Under the pieces are notes generated by a model, which saw only the letters and a list, made by a program, of their open reading frames with translations, did no database searches and had not been told where the DNA came from. The position numbers and the translations under genes were made by a program. Below, one piece after another: positions 42,661-51,587 of a DNA stretch of 64,000 nucleotides; position 1 is the stretch's first letter, and the number at the start of each line of letters is the position of its first letter. Source of the stretch: DASSFG01 sp035547915 (GTDB lineage Bacteria; Planctomycetota; Planctomycetia; Pirellulales; JAICIG01); NCBI GenBank assembly GCA_035547915.1, contig DASZTS010000029.1, forward strand, positions 186,001 through 250,000. The letters run 5' to 3'.

Positions 42661-43764
42661 TCACAGCTCTTCGCATTCCACTTTATCGCCATCGCGGACC
42701 TGTCGTATCCCGATGAGAATGATTCGGTCGTCCACACCGACACCACTCTTGACGACATAGAGATCGTCCGATTCGTCGTGGACGACGATCTCGCGTTGAT
42801 GAGCCACATTGTCCTTGTCGACCACATACACATACCGCTTGTTGAGCTTCTCAAACGTCGCCCGTTGAGGAATGACGACGGCCCCCTGGATGATTCGATT
42901 CACCACCACGGTGCCACTCATGCCGTGACGTAGCGAGCGATCCGGGTTCGGAAAGTCCGCGCGGAAGGGAATGTTCCCGGCTTCGTCTTTGACGTTGGCT
43001 TCGATCGCACCAATGTGTCCGACCTGTTCGAATTTACCGTCGTTCGCCAAGATAAGATCGATGGTCAGTTTGTCGAGCTTCTTAGGGTATTCGAGGTAGC
43101 GCGTTTCGGGGACGGTGAAATAGACCCACATCTGACTATGGTCTGCCAAGACACCCAGCTCCTCTCCCTCCTTGACCTGGTTGCCGGCCTTCTGGTCAAC
43201 GCTAAGAATCGTGCCTTCGAAAGGGGCTTTCAGCGCCGTAAACGTCAGTTCGACTTTTGCAAGTTGCAGGTCCGCCTGCGCCTTGACGAGCTTCTCTTCG
43301 AGCAATGCCAGACCATCCGCAGACACCGCCTTGTCGTCGCGCAGCTTTTTGGCGTCGTCAAGCGCCCGCTCTGCCATCGTCGCCTGGTCTCTTGCCCGAT
43401 TGAGTTTTACCCGATACGGCTCGGGGTCGATGTTGAACATCACATCTCCCTGCTTCACCTCCTGTTCGGCCGCAACCGAGATCTTCTGGAGTTGCCCCTG
43501 CAACAGGGAACGAATCCTGATGTGCCGGATCGCACGGATCCTGGCCGCATATTGCTCGGCGATGGCGACATCCTTGGTGCGCGGCTTGGTGACTAGAACC
43601 TTGACCGTGGATTTGGCGGTCGGCGTGTCCGCACGAGACACGGGAGACACGACGCCTGTGGCCAGGGTCAGAGCGGTCGCTGCAAAACCGACGGTCCACC
43701 AATTGCCTGCCACAACGTCGGGGGCGACTCCCAGGAAATGACGAATGCGCTTCAAAAGCTTCAT
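42661..43764 (-). CDS. RND-type efflux periplasmic adaptor (orphan)
   Basis: 367 residues. An N-terminal membrane/signal helix (WWTVGFAATALTLATGVVS) is followed by an adaptor layout: the lipoyl half EVKQGDVMFNIDPEPYRVKLNRA near 110-130, a short coiled-coil hairpin with heptads (RDQATMAERALDDAKKLRDD), then LKAPFEGTILSVDQKAGNQVKEGEELG, and the beta-barrel and membrane-proximal domains to the end (FRADFPNPDRSLRHGMSGTVVV). AcrA/HlyD-type adaptors bridge an inner-membrane pump and an outer-membrane channel. No pump gene adjoins it: its neighbours are convergent or divergent unrelated genes. It may serve a pump encoded elsewhere. Confidence 0.9.
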   Translation of the reverse strand: MKLLKRIRHFLGVAPDVVAGNWWTVGFAATALTLATGVVSPVSRADTPTAKSTVKVLVTKPRTKDVAIAEQYAARIRAIRHIRIRSLLQGQLQKISVAAEQEVKQGDVMFNIDPEPYRVKLNRARDQATMAERALDDAKKLRDDKAVSADGLALLEEKLVKAQADLQLAKVELTFTALKAPFEGTILSVDQKAGNQVKEGEELGVLADHSQMWVYFTVPETRYLEYPKKLDKLTIDLILANDGKFEQVGHIGAIEANVKDEAGNIPFRADFPNPDRSLRHGMSGTVVVNRIIQGAVVIPQRATFEKLNKRYVYVVDKDNVAHQREIVVHDESDDLYVVKSGVGVDDRIILIGIRQVRDGDKVECEEL

Positions 43765-44069
43765 TTTCCCTCCGCTGCTTATCGAGGCCGCAACAAGCAG
43801 ATTCCCTGCGCCGTTTGTGCAACCGACTCAGAGACCGGAACATTGTTGCCCCGCTGCAATAGCTGGTCATGCCACACAGCCGCCAGCATTATATGCGGCA
43901 AGCGGAGCTGCGATCACACCGCTCGACCCGTTAGGATTAGGGCATCCTCAGCTTGGCAACGGGGATTTTCAAGTGCATAATGATCGGCTGATGCGTTCCC
44001 GCCCGGCGGCCCCTCGTTTCGACCCACCGAAAAGCCGCCCAAGACTTCCGACCGATGGAGCCTCGCTAG
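43765..44069. other. Intergenic region between divergent genes
   Basis: 305 bp between the orphan adaptor (minus) and the DUF1549/1553 gene (plus). It should contain both promoters, but I found no convincing hexamer pair. GGAG at 44057-44060 is a ribosome site for the plus-strand gene. No repeat, RNA gene or coding frame is supported. Confidence 0.45.
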
Positions 44070-46550
44070 ATGCTGGCGCACGGAATTCGGCTGTGTTGCT
44101 TGTCGTTGCTGAGCGGATTGCTCTGGGCCGGCGTGCCCGATGTGGCCGCTGCGGCAACGTTTCGCGTTGAACCGGCCGCGGTCACGCTCGACGGCAATTT
44201 CGCCCGCGCCCAGCTTGTGGTCACGGGCGTCAATACCGACGGCACGGCAAACGATCGCTCGGCCGATCTGACTCCGCAGGCCAGCTACAGTTCGTCGAAC
44301 CCGCAGATCGTCACGGTGCTGCGGCCTGGATTTTTGCTGGCTGTGGGCGACGGCGAGGCGGTGATCAATGTGTCGCTCGGCGGCGAGACGCTGGGCGTGC
44401 CGGTCAAAGTCAGCGGCGTCGTTCCCCAGCCGCAGCTCGGATTCACCACGCATGTGCTGGCGGCGCTCAACAAGGCGGGCTGCGCCGCGGGTGCCTGCCA
44501 TGCCAGCCAGTATGGCAAGGGCGGTTTCAAGCTCTCGGTGTTCAGCTTTGCACCGAACGAGGACCATGCGGCCATGACGCGCGACCGACAGGGCCGCCGC
44601 GTCGATATGCTTTATCCGGAGCGCAGCCTGTTGCTGCTGAAACCCACGCTGGCTGTGCCTCACGGCGGCGGCCAGCGACTGACCGTGGGGAGCGTCGATT
44701 ACGAACTCCTCAAAACGTGGCTGATCGGCGGGGCGCCCGGCCCGCAGGCAAACGAGCCGCAGGTCAAGTCGCTACGTGTCTACCCGCCGCGCCGCGTCGG
44801 CCAGCAGGGCATGACGCAGCAGCTCCAAGTGCTGGCCGAATACAGCGACGGCAAGACGCGCGACGTTACCTGCTGGACTCGCTTCGATAGCCTCGACGAC
44901 AGTATTGTCGGTGTCACCTCGGACGGCTTCTTTACCGCGGCCGGCAGAGGCCAGTCGCACGTGATGGTGCGTTTCGCCGGGCAGGCGGCCATCTGCACGG
45001 TGATCGTGCCGTTTGCCGAAAACGTCGACCTGGCCGGTTGGACCGAGCAGAACTTCATCGACGCCTTGGCCGCCCGCAAGTTCCGCGAATTGGGCATCCC
45101 GCCGTCGGCCCTCTGCGACGACGCAACGTTTTTGCGCCGTGCGTTCCTCGACAGCATCGGCACGTTGCCCACGCCGGCGGAAGCACGAGCGTTTCTCGAT
45201 TCGACCGAGGCCGACAAACGAACGAAGCTGGTCGACCGGCTGCTCGGCCTGACCGGCGACCCGGCACAGGACATCTACAACAACCAATACGCCGCCTACT
45301 GGACCCTGAAATGGGCCGATTTGTTGCGTTGCAATTCGGCGACTATCGGCGAGCAGGGGATGTGGGCGCTGCACAATTGGATCGGCGAATCGTTGCGGCA
45401 GAACAAGCCGTTCGACCAGTTCGTGCGCGAAATCATCACGGCCAAGGGCTCCGTGTATAGCAGTGGGCCGGCCAACTTTTTCCGCGTGGCCAACAACCCG
45501 CAAGATCGGGCCGAGGCCGCGAGCCAGCTCTTCCTCGGCGTACGGTTGGCGTGCGCCAAATGCCACCACCATCCGTTCGAGAAGTACGGCCAGGAGGATT
45601 ACTATGGATTCGCGGCGTTCTTCGCGCGCGTGGGCGTGAAGGGGAGCCAAGAGTTCGGCCTCTTCGGCGGGGAGCAGGTGGTGCTGGTCGGGTCGGGCGG
45701 TGAGATCGGCCATCCTCGCACCGGCCAAATCATGAAGCCGACCCCCTTGGAAGGCCAACCCGTGGCCGAAGCGCCCGATCGTCGCCAGCCGCTGGCCCAA
45801 TGGTTGACCAGTCCCGACAACCCGTTCTTCAGCCGCAACATCGTCAACCGCTACGTGGCCTATCTGCTGGGCCGCGGTCTGGTCGAGCCGATCGACGACA
45901 TGCGCGCGACCAACCCGGCCAGCAACGCCGAGCTGCTCGATGCGTTAGCACAAGAGTTTTCCAAGAGTTGCTTCGACATCAAGCGGCTGTTGCGCACGAT
46001 CATGGTCTCGCGGCTCTATCAACTCGACTCACAACCGCTCGCGGCGAATGCCAACGACAATCGCTACTACAGCCATTTCTACGTCAAACGGCTGGCGGCC
46101 GAGCCGCTGCTCGACGCGATCAATTCGTCGACAGGCACCGTCACCAAGTTCAAGAACATGCCGCTCGGCGCGCGGGCGATCGACTTGCCCGATGGCGACT
46201 ATCCCGACTATTTCCTCAAAACGTTCGGCAAGCCGCGGCGGGTGAGCATCTGCGAGTGCGAACGATCTTCGCAGGCGAACCTCGCCCAGGCACTGCACAC
46301 GCTCAATGGCGACACGCTCTCACAGAAGATCGCCGACGCTAACGGCCGGTTGGCCAAGCTCTTGCCCGAGAACAAACCCTGGGAAGAGAACGTCGCCGAC
46401 CTGTATCTGGCGACCTTGTCGCGGCGGCCGACGCCCGAAGAGCTGACGGTTTGCAAGTCGTTCGCCGACCAGAGCCCCGATCAAAAGACCTTCTTGGAAG
46501 ACCTGCTATGGACCTTGTTGAACTCCAAGCAGTTTCTGTACGTGAGGTGA
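44070..46550 (+). CDS. DUF1549/DUF1553 planctomycete cytochrome-like protein with Ig-like N-terminus
   Basis: 826 residues with a signal peptide ending near 28. A bacterial Ig-like (Big) domain covers ~30-115 and another covers ~230-320. Between them AGCAAGACHASQYGKGGFKLS resembles a heme-binding CxxxCH segment of planctomycete cytochrome-like proteins. The DUF1549 region starts near 330 (FIDALAARKFRELGIPPSALCDDATFLRRAFLD) and has CAKCHHHPFEKY, a true CxxCH, near 495. DUF1553 covers ~560-820, with LSRRPTPEELT near the end. These proteins are secreted, probably act at the cell surface on polymers or electron flow, and are highly expanded in planctomycetes; their reaction is unproven. It is the first of four co-directional secreted or anchored protein genes. 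Confidence 0.93.
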   Translation: MLAHGIRLCCLSLLSGLLWAGVPDVAAAATFRVEPAAVTLDGNFARAQLVVTGVNTDGTANDRSADLTPQASYSSSNPQIVTVLRPGFLLAVGDGEAVINVSLGGETLGVPVKVSGVVPQPQLGFTTHVLAALNKAGCAAGACHASQYGKGGFKLSVFSFAPNEDHAAMTRDRQGRRVDMLYPERSLLLLKPTLAVPHGGGQRLTVGSVDYELLKTWLIGGAPGPQANEPQVKSLRVYPPRRVGQQGMTQQLQVLAEYSDGKTRDVTCWTRFDSLDDSIVGVTSDGFFTAAGRGQSHVMVRFAGQAAICTVIVPFAENVDLAGWTEQNFIDALAARKFRELGIPPSALCDDATFLRRAFLDSIGTLPTPAEARAFLDSTEADKRTKLVDRLLGLTGDPAQDIYNNQYAAYWTLKWADLLRCNSATIGEQGMWALHNWIGESLRQNKPFDQFVREIITAKGSVYSSGPANFFRVANNPQDRAEAASQLFLGVRLACAKCHHHPFEKYGQEDYYGFAAFFARVGVKGSQEFGLFGGEQVVLVGSGGEIGHPRTGQIMKPTPLEGQPVAEAPDRRQPLAQWLTSPDNPFFSRNIVNRYVAYLLGRGLVEPIDDMRATNPASNAELLDALAQEFSKSCFDIKRLLRTIMVSRLYQLDSQPLAANANDNRYYSHFYVKRLAAEPLLDAINSSTGTVTKFKNMPLGARAIDLPDGDYPDYFLKTFGKPRRVSICECERSSQANLAQALHTLNGDTLSQKIADANGRLAKLLPENKPWEENVADLYLATLSRRPTPEELTVCKSFADQSPDQKTFLEDLLWTLLNSKQFLYVR

Positions 46551-46554
46551 GAAG

Positions 46555-48693
46555 TTGAAAACAGACCGCTCGCATAGCTTCGCCGGTAGATGGCTCGCAA
46601 TCGCGCTACTGCTCTTTCTCGCCTTCCCTCCATCCAGCGGCATGGGCCAAAGCTCCTACCCGATGCTGATGGGCCTGAAGCCCTTGGCGGTGCAGGTGGG
46701 CGCGACGACGGAGTGCGAAGTCTCGGCCCGCTACAACCTGTTCGGCGCCTTTCAGGTGTTCGTCAGCGGGTCGGGCGTGACCGGCGAAGTCGTGCCGCCC
46801 GAATCGAAGCCGGACGATAAGCCGATGGAGAAGAAGCCCGAGCTTCCGAAGATCAAACTCCGCTTCACGGCCGCGGCCGATGCGGTGCCGGGTGTGCGCA
46901 CATTCCGCTTGGCCACCGCCCAAGGTGCCTCGACGGTCGGTACGCTGGTGGTGGTGCGCGATCCGATCGTCACGGAGCAGGCGAACAATGACGTGCAGTC
47001 GAGTGCACAGGGCGTAACCCTGCCCGCGACACTGTGCGGCACTTTCGAGAAAGCAGAAGACGTCGATTACTTCAAATTCACGGTGCCGGAAAACAGCGAT
47101 TGGACGTTTCACGTTTGGTCGTCGCGCTGCGAGAACCAGATCCACGACCTGCAGGTCCATGCCGACCCGATCCTCACGCTACGCAACGCCGGTGGAACCG
47201 TGCTGGCAGCCAGCGACAACTACTATTTCGCTGACCCGCTCTTGCACTATCACTTCGCGGCCGCCGGCGAATACTACCTCGAAATCCGCGATGTGCGCTA
47301 TCAGGGGAACGGCGATTGGAATTACGCCATCGAGGCGAACAACCGCCCGTTCGTGACAAGTGTCTTTCCCTCACGCATCACTCCGGGCACGGCCACCCGG
47401 TTGGAACTCGTGGGTTTCAACCTGCCCGCCGATCCGACGGCGCTCGTCACGTTGCCGCCGGATGCTCCGGACGGCTTGCAACACATCGCTCTGCCGTTGG
47501 CCGGGACCGCCAGCAATGCGGCGCCCGTGGTCGTCAGTCGTCTGCCCGAGGTGATCGAAGGGCAGAGCGAGAACAACACTGCCGCCGCGGCCCAACCCAT
47601 CGCTGTGCCGGCCGGCATCAGCGGCCGCGTCGAGCGGGAAGCGGACATCGATTGCTATCAATTCGAGTGCAAAAAGGGCGAGCGATTTTCATTCGAGATC
47701 GTTTCGCGCCGGAATCAATCGATGCTCGACCCGGTCCTGCGAATTCTCAACGAGCAGGGCGGCCCCTTGCTGGAAAACGACGATCTCAACACGGGCCGCT
47801 TCATCTATTCCGACTCGCGGCTGGAAGATTGGACGGCACCGGCCGACGGCAAGTATGTCGTGGAGGTGCGCGACCTGCACCTCCGTGGTGGCGCGCAGTT
47901 CGTCTATTTCCTGAGTGTGACCAAGGCCGAGCCACATTTCGTTCTCGAAACCGACACAGACAAGACGCTGCTCGCTCCCGGCACGGCGGGAGCAATCTTC
48001 GTGCGGGCCTATCACAAGAACGGCTTTACCGGAGCAGTACAACTCGGGGTCGAGGGATTGCCACCGGGTGTCACAGCTACATGCGGTCGTATCTTGGCCG
48101 CTGGCAAAGACGGCTGCATCATCTTACAGGCGGCTGCCGACGCCCCGCGCGAGGCCGCGAACATCAAGATCACCGGCACAGCCACCATTCCGTCCGCCGA
48201 CCCCACCCAGCCGCCGCGGCAGTTGATGGCCGTCGCGGAGCCGTTGCAGGAGATCTACATGCCCGGCGGTGGCCGGTATCATTACCCGGTCGACATGCAC
48301 ACGGTCTCGGTCGGCGATGTGATGGACATCAAGAGCGTGAAGATCAGCACCAATACCGTGAGCCTCAAACCGGGGGAATCGCAGAAGATCGACGTGACGA
48401 TCGAGCGCAGCGACGCTTTTAAGAAGGGCAACGTCACGCTCGACGTGTTCTATCAACACCTCGGCTCGATCTATGGCGACAGTCTGCCACCCGGCGTGAA
48501 AATCGACGAGAAGCAGAGCCAGACGTTGCTCTCGGGCGAGCAATCGCAAGGGTACATCACCCTGACCGCCACCGCCGACGCCAAGCCGGTCGAGAACCAG
48601 CAGATCGTCTTGATGGCCAACGTGTCGATCAACTTCGTGATGAAGTACACCTATGCCAGTGAGCCCTTGAAGGTGACCGTCACGGCACCGTAG
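46555..48693 (+). CDS. Secreted PPC-domain (pre-peptidase C-terminal) protein
   Basis: 712 residues from a TTG at 46555, four bases after the previous stop, with GAGGTGAG just upstream. The TTG is preferred because it gives the signal peptide WLAIALLLFLAFPPSSG; the next ATG would remove it. Two PPC-type beta-sandwich domains are visible, near 140-270 (EKAEDVDYFKFTVPENSDWTF and EYYLEIRDVRY) and 350-470 (VEREADIDCYQFECKKGERFSFE and KYVVEVRDLHLRG). Extra beta-rich Ig-like parts precede, separate and follow them. PPC domains bind polymers or guide secretion. Close spacing to the DUF1549/1553 gene suggests a shared surface complex; DUF1549/1553 plus PPC pairs are common in planctomycetes. Confidence 0.9.
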   Translation: MKTDRSHSFAGRWLAIALLLFLAFPPSSGMGQSSYPMLMGLKPLAVQVGATTECEVSARYNLFGAFQVFVSGSGVTGEVVPPESKPDDKPMEKKPELPKIKLRFTAAADAVPGVRTFRLATAQGASTVGTLVVVRDPIVTEQANNDVQSSAQGVTLPATLCGTFEKAEDVDYFKFTVPENSDWTFHVWSSRCENQIHDLQVHADPILTLRNAGGTVLAASDNYYFADPLLHYHFAAAGEYYLEIRDVRYQGNGDWNYAIEANNRPFVTSVFPSRITPGTATRLELVGFNLPADPTALVTLPPDAPDGLQHIALPLAGTASNAAPVVVSRLPEVIEGQSENNTAAAAQPIAVPAGISGRVEREADIDCYQFECKKGERFSFEIVSRRNQSMLDPVLRILNEQGGPLLENDDLNTGRFIYSDSRLEDWTAPADGKYVVEVRDLHLRGGAQFVYFLSVTKAEPHFVLETDTDKTLLAPGTAGAIFVRAYHKNGFTGAVQLGVEGLPPGVTATCGRILAAGKDGCIILQAAADAPREAANIKITGTATIPSADPTQPPRQLMAVAEPLQEIYMPGGGRYHYPVDMHTVSVGDVMDIKSVKISTNTVSLKPGESQKIDVTIERSDAFKKGNVTLDVFYQHLGSIYGDSLPPGVKIDEKQSQTLLSGEQSQGYITLTATADAKPVENQQIVLMANVSINFVMKYTYASEPLKVTVTAP

Positions 48694-48770
48694 TTCGCAT
48701 TCTTCGGCCGCCTCCACAGGCCCGAATTGTCGGCCGCACGGCAGGGGGCCGCTCGCGCATTGTGTCCCGC

Positions 48771-48800
48771 TTGACACCCCCTTTGTGGTGCGCCTACGAT
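48771..48800 (+). promoter_or_regulatory. Sigma-70-type promoter upstream of the toroid/HEAT gene
   Basis: TTGACA (48771-48776), an 18-nt spacer and TACGAT (48795-48800). The start would be near 48807. That would leave almost no leader for the TTG at 48813, which argues that translation starts at 48849 or 48900. Confidence 0.5.
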
Positions 48801-48848
48801 CGAGGGTGTTGATTGGCGCAAATTCTCCCCTCTTCTTCCCGCCGATTC

Positions 48849-50534
48849 ATGATCCGTACCTCATTCGGCGCCGGTGCACTCTGGCACTGGGCGCAAAAAA
48901 TGCCCGCCTGCCGTATTTTCGCTGTCTCGGTGATTCTCCTTTTCGCCTGGTCGGTTTCGGGGCACGCCGCCCTGGCGGTCACGCCGGAGAGCCCGGAAGT
49001 GAAGAAGGTTGTGGCGAAGGCCATCCCCTATCTTGAGACCGCAATCCAGGGCCACTATCAAAACCACCCGGGAGCGAGAGCGTTAGTCGCTATGTGCATG
49101 CTCAAGCACTATGGCAAAGAAGGGAAGAACCACGCGAAAGTTAAAGACGCGGTCGATTACATCCGCGAGTGTTTGGCGAAGAACTCGATGACGAAGGAGC
49201 AGCTCATCTACAACGTGGGCATCTGCCAGATTTTCCTGCTCGATCTCGACAGCGACGACACGTTGGGTGTGCAGGGCGAATACCGAACCGAGATGGAGAA
49301 TCTGCTGAAGCTGCTCCTCGCCGCGCAGAAACCGAACGGCGGTTTCGGCTACCCCTACGCGATGACGGGCGATACCTCCATGACGCAATATGCGGCCTTG
49401 TGCATGTGGGCGTCCCAGATCGCGGGCATCCCGGTGGAATCCAAGCACTTCGACGAACTGCTCAACTGGCTGCTGCGCACCCAGGACCCGTCGGGAGGCT
49501 ATGGATATCAGGGGGTCGATCCGGGCAGCTTTAGCCTAGTGGCTCAGCAAGACGTGAAGCCCAGCTTGTCGGCCGCAGGGCTGGCCAGTGTCTGCATCTG
49601 CGCCGAAAGCTTGAAATTGTTCAGGACCGAAGAGGTCGACCGCACCGGACCATCGCAACTGACGCGCGTGGTTAAGGCGGTCGAGAAGCCGGCGACGAGC
49701 ATCGAACCGCCGCGAGTCACCGAGACGTTGCGCCGCGGGCACGGTTGGTTCAGCGCCAACTACACGCCGGACTACAAGATGTCGCCGCCCATGAATACCG
49801 CCTATTACATGTATGCCTTCGAGCGTTACAAGGCCTTCTTGTCGCTGGTGATGCCCAAGGAAAAAGATGACGGCAAATGGTACGACGACGGCTTCAACTA
49901 TCTCTCCAAAGAACAGGCTCCCAACGGATCTTGGGACATCGGCCACAGCGAACATGCGGTCGTGGATACCGCCTTCTGTGTTTTGTTCCTGATGCGTTCG
50001 ACGCAGAAGATTATCTTGCGCGCTAAGACATTCGGTGGCGGCCTGCTGGTAGGCGGTCGAGGATTGCCGGAAAACGCGACCGACCTCGAGTTGCAGGCAG
50101 GCAGCCTACGTGCCAAGCCGTTGAAGGGTCCCTTCAGTGAGTTGATGCAGAAGCTCGACCCGAACGACCCGAAGTTCGAAGAAGCGGCCCGTGCTATGGA
50201 AGAGCAAAGCCTTGTCGAAGAAGGCGACCAGTTGACCGATGTGCAAAAGCGGCTGCGCGTGTTGGCTGGAGGGAAGTCGCCGGAGGCCAGAGCGACCGCC
50301 CTGAAGCTGTTGGGGCGCACCCGCAACCTAGATAACGTGCCCTTGCTGATCGAAGCCTTACGCGACAACGATGGCCAGGTCTTCCTCGCCGCGAGCGACG
50401 CGTTGAGGTTCGTCTCTCGCAAATTCAAACCGGCGGGACAGTTTAGCGGCGACGATCCGCAAAAGGAGGCGATCGCCTATTGGAAAGCCTGGTATCGGGG
50501 AATTCGACCCGAAGCACGTTTTGAAGATGAGTAG
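48849..50534 (+). CDS. Secreted alpha/alpha-toroid (prenyltransferase-like) protein with HEAT-like tail
   Basis: About 561 residues. Two starts fit the promoter at 48771: ATG 48849, used here, and ATG 48900, which gives the cleanest signal peptide (MPACRIFAVSVILLFAWSV). Residues ~50-400 form a squalene-cyclase/prenyltransferase-type toroid, with QKPNGGFGYPYAMTGDTSMTQY, QDPSGGYGYQG and EQAPNGSWDIGHSEHAVVDTAF. A DSDD string at about 134-137 looks like the class II cyclase acid motif but sits too early in the fold to be trusted. The C-terminal ~100 residues are HEAT-like (RATALKLLGRTRNLDNVPLLIEALRDN). Probably periplasmic and structural. It is the third gene of the secreted-protein cluster. Confidence 0.87.
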   Translation: MIRTSFGAGALWHWAQKMPACRIFAVSVILLFAWSVSGHAALAVTPESPEVKKVVAKAIPYLETAIQGHYQNHPGARALVAMCMLKHYGKEGKNHAKVKDAVDYIRECLAKNSMTKEQLIYNVGICQIFLLDLDSDDTLGVQGEYRTEMENLLKLLLAAQKPNGGFGYPYAMTGDTSMTQYAALCMWASQIAGIPVESKHFDELLNWLLRTQDPSGGYGYQGVDPGSFSLVAQQDVKPSLSAAGLASVCICAESLKLFRTEEVDRTGPSQLTRVVKAVEKPATSIEPPRVTETLRRGHGWFSANYTPDYKMSPPMNTAYYMYAFERYKAFLSLVMPKEKDDGKWYDDGFNYLSKEQAPNGSWDIGHSEHAVVDTAFCVLFLMRSTQKIILRAKTFGGGLLVGGRGLPENATDLELQAGSLRAKPLKGPFSELMQKLDPNDPKFEEAARAMEEQSLVEEGDQLTDVQKRLRVLAGGKSPEARATALKLLGRTRNLDNVPLLIEALRDNDGQVFLAASDALRFVSRKFKPAGQFSGDDPQKEAIAYWKAWYRGIRPEARFEDE

Positions 50535-50642
50535 CTCATGGTGTTGCGTCACGCAGAAGCGCGACGACGCGCCAGGTTTTTGCGGAACGAGAGCAAGGCG
50601 CCATCCAGAGACCTTTTCCCCGTTCATGCCCGGAGCCCGATT

Positions 50643-51488
50643 ATGGCCAATGCCGCCAACACAGTGAAAAAAAAGCCCCTTCAAGAACCATTGCCGTTTT
50701 GGATTGTCACGGGCCTCGTGGGCCTGGTTGTGGGGGGAGGGGGAACTTTTTTGGGGCTTCAGTACTATGGGTACAGCCCGGAAGCATTAGCTGGAGGTGA
50801 CGCTGGTACGCCGAACGGCGCGATGGCCGCCAGCATGGGTGGTGGCGGGCCAGGTGGTGGCGGTGGGATGAGTGGCGGCATGGGCGGTGGCGGCATGGGC
50901 GGTGGCGGTATGGGTATGGGTGGCGGTGGTGGCATGGGAGGCGGTGGCGGCAGTGGATCACGCGGCAAACGGAATCTCACGACGCTGGTCGGTAAGCTCG
51001 ATCTGGCGAGCAAGGGGATAGTGTTTCAGCTCGATAGCGAACAGTCCGCGAAGCTGGCGGCCCAACTGGGCGACCTAGAAGCCCCGGAAAAGATGACGCA
51101 GGAGGAAGCGCAAGAGCGCTGTGATGCGTTAGAAGAAGTCCTATCGGATGCGCAAAAAAATACGCTTGCCCTGTTCGAATTGCCTCGTCCTCGCGGTGGG
51201 CAAGGCGGCGGTGGCGGACAAGGCGGAGGCCAGGGTGGAGGCAGTGGTGGTGCAGGCGGAGCGGCTCCCGGTCGGCCGGGTATGGGAGGCGCGCCCGGTG
51301 GGATGGCCGGAGGCGGTGGTGGGGCGGGAGGTGCTGGCGGCGCAGCAGGTGGTGCTGCGGACGATGAATCCAATCCGTTTCAGGAAGAAACCAATCAGAC
51401 GCGGTTGCATTCTCTCTTAGAGCATCTACAAACCTCGCCGGCGACCCAGGCCGCGAAGGTGCCAAACGATTCCAGTGAGGGCGGCTAG
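50643..51488 (+). CDS. Membrane-anchored Gly-rich repeat protein
   Basis: 281 residues from the ATG at 50643, with GGAG 7 nt upstream; an upstream frame from 50538 adds residues without a plausible start. One membrane helix lies at about 18-38 (WIVTGLVGLVVGGGGTFLGL). Two Gly-rich blocks follow: ~60-105 built of GGGM-type repeats, and ~190-255 with GGQGG and GGAGGA units. They flank a helical segment (FQLDSEQSAKLAAQLGDLEAPEKMTQEEAQERCDALEEVL). The tail is charged. The middle segment recalls planctomycete Gly-rich proteins with an LxxxQ/DxEK pattern of unknown role. It is the last gene of the secreted or anchored set and follows the toroid gene by 108 bp. Confidence 0.8.
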   Translation: MANAANTVKKKPLQEPLPFWIVTGLVGLVVGGGGTFLGLQYYGYSPEALAGGDAGTPNGAMAASMGGGGPGGGGGMSGGMGGGGMGGGGMGMGGGGGMGGGGGSGSRGKRNLTTLVGKLDLASKGIVFQLDSEQSAKLAAQLGDLEAPEKMTQEEAQERCDALEEVLSDAQKNTLALFELPRPRGGQGGGGGQGGGQGGGSGGAGGAAPGRPGMGGAPGGMAGGGGGAGGAGGAAGGAADDESNPFQEETNQTRLHSLLEHLQTSPATQAAKVPNDSSEGG

Positions 51489-51587
51489 ACGAGCCGCTTG
51501 TGAGAAACGGGATCGCCGGCTTCAATTGGCGCGATACGTCCGTTTGAAGCTGACGAGCGATCGTTCGCGGCCGGTGTGCAGCGCGTG

